Of a DNA stretch of 9,582 nucleotides, positions 6,719-9,582 are shown piece after piece (position 1 is the stretch's first letter; every line of letters starts with the position of its first letter). The stretch is from UBA9732 sp031935845. GTDB lineage: Bacteria > Spirochaetota > Spirochaetia > Sphaerochaetales > Sphaerochaetaceae. The position numbers and the translations under genes are program-made. The stretch lies in assembly GCA_031935845.1 (NCBI GenBank), contig JAJBWA010000061.1, positions 1 through 9,582 on the forward strand, read 5' to 3'. A model generated the notes under the pieces. The model did no database searches, was not told where the DNA came from, and saw only the letters and a list, made by a program, of their open reading frames with translations.

Positions 6719-6895
6719 ATGGCAGACAAGAAGAAAAGTCCTGTTGAGAAGATTGCCCTCCAGTGCTCAGAGTGCAAGAGGAAGAACTACACAACAGAGA
6801 AGAACCGCCGTAACAATCCCAACAAGCTCGAACTGATGAAGTACTGCCCCTTCGAGAGAAAGCACACGCTGCATCGTGAGACAAAGGTAAAGTAA
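6719..6895 (+). CDS. rpmG: 50S ribosomal protein bL33
   Basis: A 58-aa basic protein of the large ribosomal subunit, located near the E site. The family core is evident: LQCSECKRKNYTTEKNRR, then KLELMKYCPFERKHTLHRETKVK. The zinc-ribbon pair C16-x2-C19 is intact. In the second pair only C43 remains and position 46, usually Cys, is Glu (CPFE). This is a partly degenerate ribbon; acidic residues also occur at this position in some Firmicute bL33 copies. ATG 6719 has AAGGAG 8 nt upstream. The gene sits between two tRNA genes, so RNA cleavage at both would release it as a separate small mRNA. The extra N-terminal MADKKKSPVEK is typical of longer bL33 forms. Confidence 0.95.
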   Translation: MADKKKSPVEKIALQCSECKRKNYTTEKNRRNNPNKLELMKYCPFERKHTLHRETKVK

Positions 6896-6922
6896 GCCGC
6901 TGGCTTTCAGATAGAGGAATAT

Positions 6923-6996
6923 AGGCCAGTAGCTCCAACGGTTAGAGCACTGGTCTCCAAAACCGGGTGTTGGGGGTTCGAATCCCTCCTGGCCTG
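6923..6996 (+). tRNA. tRNA-Trp (anticodon CCA)
   Basis: A 74-nt cloverleaf. The acceptor AGGCCAG pairs perfectly with CTGGCCT and the discriminator is G73. The D stem is GCTC/GAGC. The anticodon stem CTGGT/ACCGG has one G-U pair, and the loop CTCCAAA places CCA at 34-36 (6957-6959). The T arm is GGGGG-TTCGAAT-CCCTC. The 3' CCA is not encoded. A tRNA-Trp gene directly before secE is a widespread bacterial arrangement and supports the call. Confidence 0.96.
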
Positions 6997-7021
6997 TAAA
7001 CCCTCTGTTCAGGAGATTTAG

Positions 7022-7201
7022 ATGAAGAAGTTATTCAGGTATTTCAAGGAATGCAGACTCGAGATGAAGAAGGTCGCATGGCCCAGCAGAGCCACGATCC
7101 TTTCCTCGACAAAGCTTGTTCTTATCACGACCGTAATCTTCGCCGTTCTTCTTGGTCTCGTTGATTTCCTCCTGATGAGGCTCATTTACCTCATTTTCTA
7201 A
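7022..7201 (+). CDS. secE: Preprotein translocase subunit SecE
   Basis: A 59-aa single-spanning subunit of the SecYEG translocon that clamps SecY in the inner membrane. The amphipathic N-terminal helix contains the SecE signature LEMKKVAWPSR (about residues 13-23). One hydrophobic segment follows, LVLITTVIFAVLLGLVDFLL (32-51). This is the short, single-helix form found in most bacteria outside the enteric group. ATG 7022 is preceded by AGGAG at 6-nt spacing and lies 25 nt after tRNA-Trp. The stop is 11 nt before nusG, and the nusG Shine-Dalgarno starts within the secE stop codon, so the two are likely co-translated. Confidence 0.96.
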   Translation: MKKLFRYFKECRLEMKKVAWPSRATILSSTKLVLITTVIFAVLLGLVDFLLMRLIYLIF

Positions 7202-7212
7202 GGAAGGCAGTC

Positions 7213-7773
7213 ATGGCAAGAGAGTGGTATACCGTTCACACCTATTCAGGCTACGAGCAGAAGATCGAGAAGCTCATCCGCAGGATGATGGAGCTCGATC
7301 CGAAATTCGCATCGGTGTGCCTTGACGTCAAGGTTCCGTTCGAGACGGTCGTCGAGACCAAGGACGGAGTCAAGAAGGAAGTCAGGCACAAGGTCCTGCC
7401 GGGATACATCCTGGTGGAGCTGGATCTGCCCGATGATGATTCCTGGAAGGGTTACTGCACCCAGATCAAGAGAATCCAGGGTGTGACGGGATTCCTTGCC
7501 GCATCAAGATCATCCAGACCCATCCCGCTTACCAAGGACGAGATGAACAACATCCTCCAGAAGACAGGCGAGATCAAGGCGGAGAAGACGTTCAGGCCCA
7601 GACAGAGCTTCAACGTCGGAGAGAACGTCAAGGTCATGGAAGGTCCGTTCTCCGGTTTCTCCGGTGTCATCGAGGAGATCAACAACGAGAAAGGCCGCAT
7701 CAAGGTTTCCGTGGAAATCTTCGGCAGGCCGACTCCCGTGGAGATCGAGTTCTCCCAGGTGGAGAAGATCTGA
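7213..7773 (+). CDS. nusG: Transcription termination/antitermination factor NusG
   Basis: A 186-aa elongation factor that binds RNA polymerase and can link it to Rho or to ribosomal protein S10. The N-terminal NGN domain starts with EWYTVHTYSGYEQKI and includes KVLPGYILVEL. A linker follows and then the KOW domain, FNVGENVKVMEGPFSGFSGVIEEIN (about residues 134-158), ending FSQVEKI. Length is near the family norm, with a modest acidic/basic stretch after residue 35 before the NGN core strand. The Shine-Dalgarno AAGGAAG lies just upstream of ATG 7213. A 213-nt gap follows before rplK, the longest gap inside the operon, and it holds the structured leader. Confidence 0.97.
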   Translation: MAREWYTVHTYSGYEQKIEKLIRRMMELDPKFASVCLDVKVPFETVVETKDGVKKEVRHKVLPGYILVELDLPDDDSWKGYCTQIKRIQGVTGFLAASRSSRPIPLTKDEMNNILQKTGEIKAEKTFRPRQSFNVGENVKVMEGPFSGFSGVIEEINNEKGRIKVSVEIFGRPTPVEIEFSQVEKI

Positions 7774-7784
7774 AGACACCGCCG

Positions 7785-7796
7785 TCCGGTACCGGA
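7785..7796. repeat. 12-bp perfect palindrome after nusG
   Basis: TCCGGTACCGGA lies 12 nt after the nusG stop. It is flanked by CCGCC (7779-7783) and GGCGG (7805-7809), which could pair outside it. No T-run follows, so it is not a canonical terminator. It may be a processing or attenuation hairpin before the rplK leader. Confidence 0.4.
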
Positions 7797-7857
7797 TGTT
7801 GCCGGGCGGGAAGTATGACATACATCCGTTTGAAATATGAAAAACTCCTCTTCGGGG

Positions 7858-7974
7858 ACGCGGATGCACGAAGCAGAAGCAGATCCGGAAAGGTGGGAGC
7901 CTGATCGTATGACAGGCGTTAATACCAGCGTGGAGGTCTGAACATTCCGCCAACCCAGGCAAGGCCATCCGCGT
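7858..7974 (+). promoter_or_regulatory. Structured rplK leader, probable L1-binding autoregulatory element
   Basis: ACGCGGATG (7858-7866) and CATCCGCGT (7966-7974) are perfect 9-nt complements closing a ~117-nt domain. The 3' strand abuts the rplK Shine-Dalgarno AAGGAG (7975-7980). Inside, GGT (7892-7894) pairs with ACC (7924-7926), and GCCTG (7899-7903) with CAGGC (7913-7917), leaving an asymmetric loop of GGGA opposite GTTAAT. The 23S rRNA L1 site has the same layout (GGUGGGAG then a stem, returning through UUGAAAUACC). L1 is known to repress its own operon by binding an rRNA-like site before rplK in E. coli and in archaea. The pairing is seen directly; L1 binding is inference. Confidence 0.75.
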
Positions 7975-7986
7975 AAGGAGAGAAAT

Positions 7987-8418
7987 ATGGCAAAGAAAAA
8001 GGTTACTGCAATCATCAAGTTGCAGTGTCCGGCCCAGAAGGCCACACCGGCACCCCCGATTGGTCCGGCTCTCGGCCCTCACGGTGTAAGCGCACCTCAG
8101 TTTGTCCAGCAGTTCAACGAGAAGACAAGACAGTTTGAACCCGGTCTGACAATCCCAGTAGTCATCACAGTCTATGCTGACAGATCATTCAGCTTCATTC
8201 TGAAGACTCCTCCTGCAGCCGTCCTCATCAAGAAGGCTCTGGGTCTTGAGACTGCAAGCGGCGTCCCCAACAAGCAGAAGGTCGGTACTCTCACACAGGC
8301 CCAGCTCGAGGAGATCGCAAAGGTCAAGATGCCTGATCTGAACGCAAATGACATCGAAGCTGCAAAGCGCATCGTCGCCGGAACAGCAAGATCAATGGGC
8401 GTGGAGGTGGAGAAATGA
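7987..8418 (+). CDS. rplK: 50S ribosomal protein uL11
   Basis: A 143-aa protein that, with L10 and L12, builds the GTPase-associated stalk base on 23S rRNA. The N-terminal domain has KLQCPAQKATPAPPIGPALGPHGV, the proline-rich motif near the hinge and thiostrepton region. The C-terminal rRNA-binding domain includes LIKKALGLETASGVPNKQKVGTLT and ends RSMGVEVEK. Length is normal. ATG 7987 has AAGGAG at 6-nt spacing, directly after the closing helix of the leader. The stop codon overlaps the rplA start (ATGA, 8415-8418), indicating translational coupling, so repression at the rplK leader would also limit L1 synthesis. Confidence 0.98.
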   Translation: MAKKKVTAIIKLQCPAQKATPAPPIGPALGPHGVSAPQFVQQFNEKTRQFEPGLTIPVVITVYADRSFSFILKTPPAAVLIKKALGLETASGVPNKQKVGTLTQAQLEEIAKVKMPDLNANDIEAAKRIVAGTARSMGVEVEK

Positions 8419-9095
8419 AGCGCGGCAAGAAATATCAGGAAGCTGTAAAAAAGTACGACAAGACAAAGATCTACTCCATTTCTGAAGCTGCCGGACTGCT
8501 CAAGGAGCTTTCATTCGCAAAGTTCGATGAGACAGTTGAGCTTCATATCAAGCTCATGCTCAAGAAGAGCCAGAGCGTCAGAGACACCGTGGTTCTGCCG
8601 AACCAGTTCTCAGCAGAGAAGAAGATCCTCGTATTCGCAAAGGGAGACAAGGCTCAGGAAGCCCTGGATGCCGGAGCAGCATACGTCGGTGACAATGATC
8701 TGATCGAGAAGATCCGCGGCGGTTGGATGGATTTCGATGTGGCAGTCGCAACACCTGACATGATGAAGGATGTCGGTCGTCTCGGTCCTATCCTTGGTAG
8801 AAGAGGCCTCATGCCGAACCCCAAGACACAGACCGTCACAATGGATATCAAGGGCGCTCTTGCAGAACTCCGCAAGGGAAGAACCGAGTTCCGTTCGGAC
8901 AAGACCGGTGTTGTTCACATGGCAATCGGTAAGGTTTCCATGGATGCCGACAAGATTGCTGAGAACGCAACCGTGGCAGTCAAGGAGATCTTCAGGAAGA
9001 AGCCTGCCGACGCAAAGGGAGACTTCGTTGTCAGCACGGCACTTGCATCAACAATGGGCCCCGGCATCATGGTTGATACAAAGGATCTGCAGTAA
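8415..9095 (+). CDS. rplA: 50S ribosomal protein uL1
   Basis: A 226-aa protein of the L1 stalk, which moves deacylated tRNA out of the E site; in many organisms it is also the translational repressor of its own operon. Conserved segments: FDETVELHIKL (RNA-binding domain I), GRLGPILGRRGLMPNPKTQTVT (domain II hinge), and C-terminal STMGPGIMVDT, the conserved RNA-contact strand. Length is typical. It starts inside the rplK stop by a 4-nt overlap, with GGTGGAG upstream as ribosome-binding site. The presence of L1 here supports reading the rplK leader as its mRNA target. Confidence 0.98.
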   Translation: MKRGKKYQEAVKKYDKTKIYSISEAAGLLKELSFAKFDETVELHIKLMLKKSQSVRDTVVLPNQFSAEKKILVFAKGDKAQEALDAGAAYVGDNDLIEKIRGGWMDFDVAVATPDMMKDVGRLGPILGRRGLMPNPKTQTVTMDIKGALAELRKGRTEFRSDKTGVVHMAIGKVSMDADKIAENATVAVKEIFRKKPADAKGDFVVSTALASTMGPGIMVDTKDLQ

Positions 9096-9097
9096 GC

Positions 9098-9103
9098 AGG
9101 AGG
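9098..9103 (+). promoter_or_regulatory. Strong Shine-Dalgarno of rplJ
   Basis: AGGAGG, 6 nt before ATG 9110, lies in a 14-nt rplA-rplJ gap. It supports this start over the downstream ATG at 9309. The gap is too short for a separate L10-binding leader. Confidence 0.8.
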
Positions 9104-9109
9104 GTGGAT

Positions 9110-9582
9110 ATGGAATATCAGACAAAAGTGAACGCAACAAAGGAAGCCGCAGTCAAGCAGCTTAAGGATGAGTTCGGTCAGTACTCCGGTTTCATCTTCG
9201 CGGATTACCGCGGACTCACTGTCGCCCAGCTTTCTGACCTGCGCAAGCAGCTCAGATCAAAGGACGCAGCCTGCCGTATCGTCAAGAACCGCTATGCCAA
9301 GATCGCAATGCGCGAGCTCGGACATGAGGGAGTTGACAATGACCTTGTCGGACCTACTGCCGTCATCCTCGCAGGAGGCGATGAGCAGAGCGCGATCGCA
9401 AAGATCGTCGTCGAGGCCCAGAAGGGAACTGAGAACAAGCTTCAGATCCGCGGTGGATTCCTGGACGGAAGAGTATTCGACGCTGCACAGGTCGATGCCT
9501 TCTCGAAGCTTCCGGGCAGACTCGAGCTCATCAGCCACCTCATGGCTACGATGAAGGCTCCTGTCCAGAAGGTCGCAGCAAC
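9110..9582 (+). CDS. rplJ: 50S ribosomal protein uL10, 3'-truncated by the window
   Basis: The frame runs open from ATG 9110 to the last base, giving 157 codons plus two bases. L10 anchors the L12 dimers of the ribosomal stalk and contacts L11 at its base. Family features: FGQYSGFIFADYRGLTVAQL, KNRYAKIAMRELG, DLVGPTAVILAGGDEQSA, and LQIRGGFLDGRV. Typical L10 proteins are about 165-180 residues, so only the extreme C-terminal L12-binding helix is missing. It follows rplA by 14 nt, unlike many bacteria, where a long L10-binding leader precedes rplJ. rplL would be expected next. Confidence 0.96.
   Translation, partial: MEYQTKVNATKEAAVKQLKDEFGQYSGFIFADYRGLTVAQLSDLRKQLRSKDAACRIVKNRYAKIAMRELGHEGVDNDLVGPTAVILAGGDEQSAIAKIVVEAQKGTENKLQIRGGFLDGRVFDAAQVDAFSKLPGRLELISHLMATMKAPVQKVAA

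Noticed and set aside
7779..7809. Intrinsic terminator after nusG
   Set aside because: The GC-rich pairing is there but no T-run follows on the + strand, and the downstream genes belong to the same expected operon.
7815..7841. Possible promoter before rplK (ATGACA ... TATGAA)
   Set aside because: Both boxes are poor and the spacer is only 15 nt. The upstream operon promoter is sufficient, so I did not list it.
7452..8082. Two overlapping minus-strand open frames of about 190 codons across nusG, the rplK leader and the rplK start
   Set aside because: They cross two certain genes and a structured RNA, their products match no family I recognise, and they look like mirror frames.
9338..9343. 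TTGACA-like -35 box within rplJ (AGTTGACAATG)
   Set aside because: It is inside coding sequence with no -10 box at the right distance; a chance match.
1..9582. Mobile elements, CRISPR, defence genes or horizontally acquired islands
   Set aside because: No transposase, integrase, repeat array, attachment site or visible compositional break. All genes belong to common chromosomal families.

Overview
The window is a stretch of ordinary bacterial chromosome: compact, moderately GC-rich and gene-dense. It carries housekeeping genes only. I see no insertion sequence, prophage gene, CRISPR array or toxin-antitoxin pair. The gene order tRNA-Thr, rpmG, tRNA-Trp, secE, nusG, rplK, rplA, rplJ, together with the protein sequences, most resembles Spirochaetota (Treponema/Sphaerochaeta-like). 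This placement is tentative because similar orders occur in other phyla.

Layout. (1) Bases 1-2379 (+): ClpB disaggregase lacking its first ~70 residues at the window edge. (2) 2357-3004 (-): a MocA/MobA-like nucleotidyltransferase whose 3' end overlaps clpB tail-to-tail by 23 bp. (3) 3076-3777 (+): a DUF554 membrane protein, divergent from the nucleotidyltransferase and apparently leaderless. (4) 3785-6310 (-): glycogen phosphorylase, convergent with the DUF554 gene across a 7-bp gap, with a clear promoter and a structured leader. (5) 6311-6581: a divergent control region with a glgP promoter and a tRNA/ribosomal operon promoter. (6) 6582 to the window end (+): a translation, secretion and transcription operon: tRNA-Thr(GGU), rpmG (bL33), tRNA-Trp(CCA), secE, nusG, rplK (uL11), rplA (uL1) and the start of rplJ (uL10). 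rplL and rpoB would be expected next, but they are outside the window.

The most interesting signals are RNA elements, not proteins. The nusG-rplK gap holds a leader closed by a perfect 9-bp helix directly before the rplK Shine-Dalgarno. Inside it is an internal-loop hairpin resembling the 23S rRNA binding site of protein L1. Since L1 is encoded two genes downstream, this is very probably an autoregulatory L1 operator made by rRNA mimicry. A second hairpin, between tRNA-Thr and rpmG, also ends exactly at a Shine-Dalgarno. I found no candidate for a wholly new protein system.
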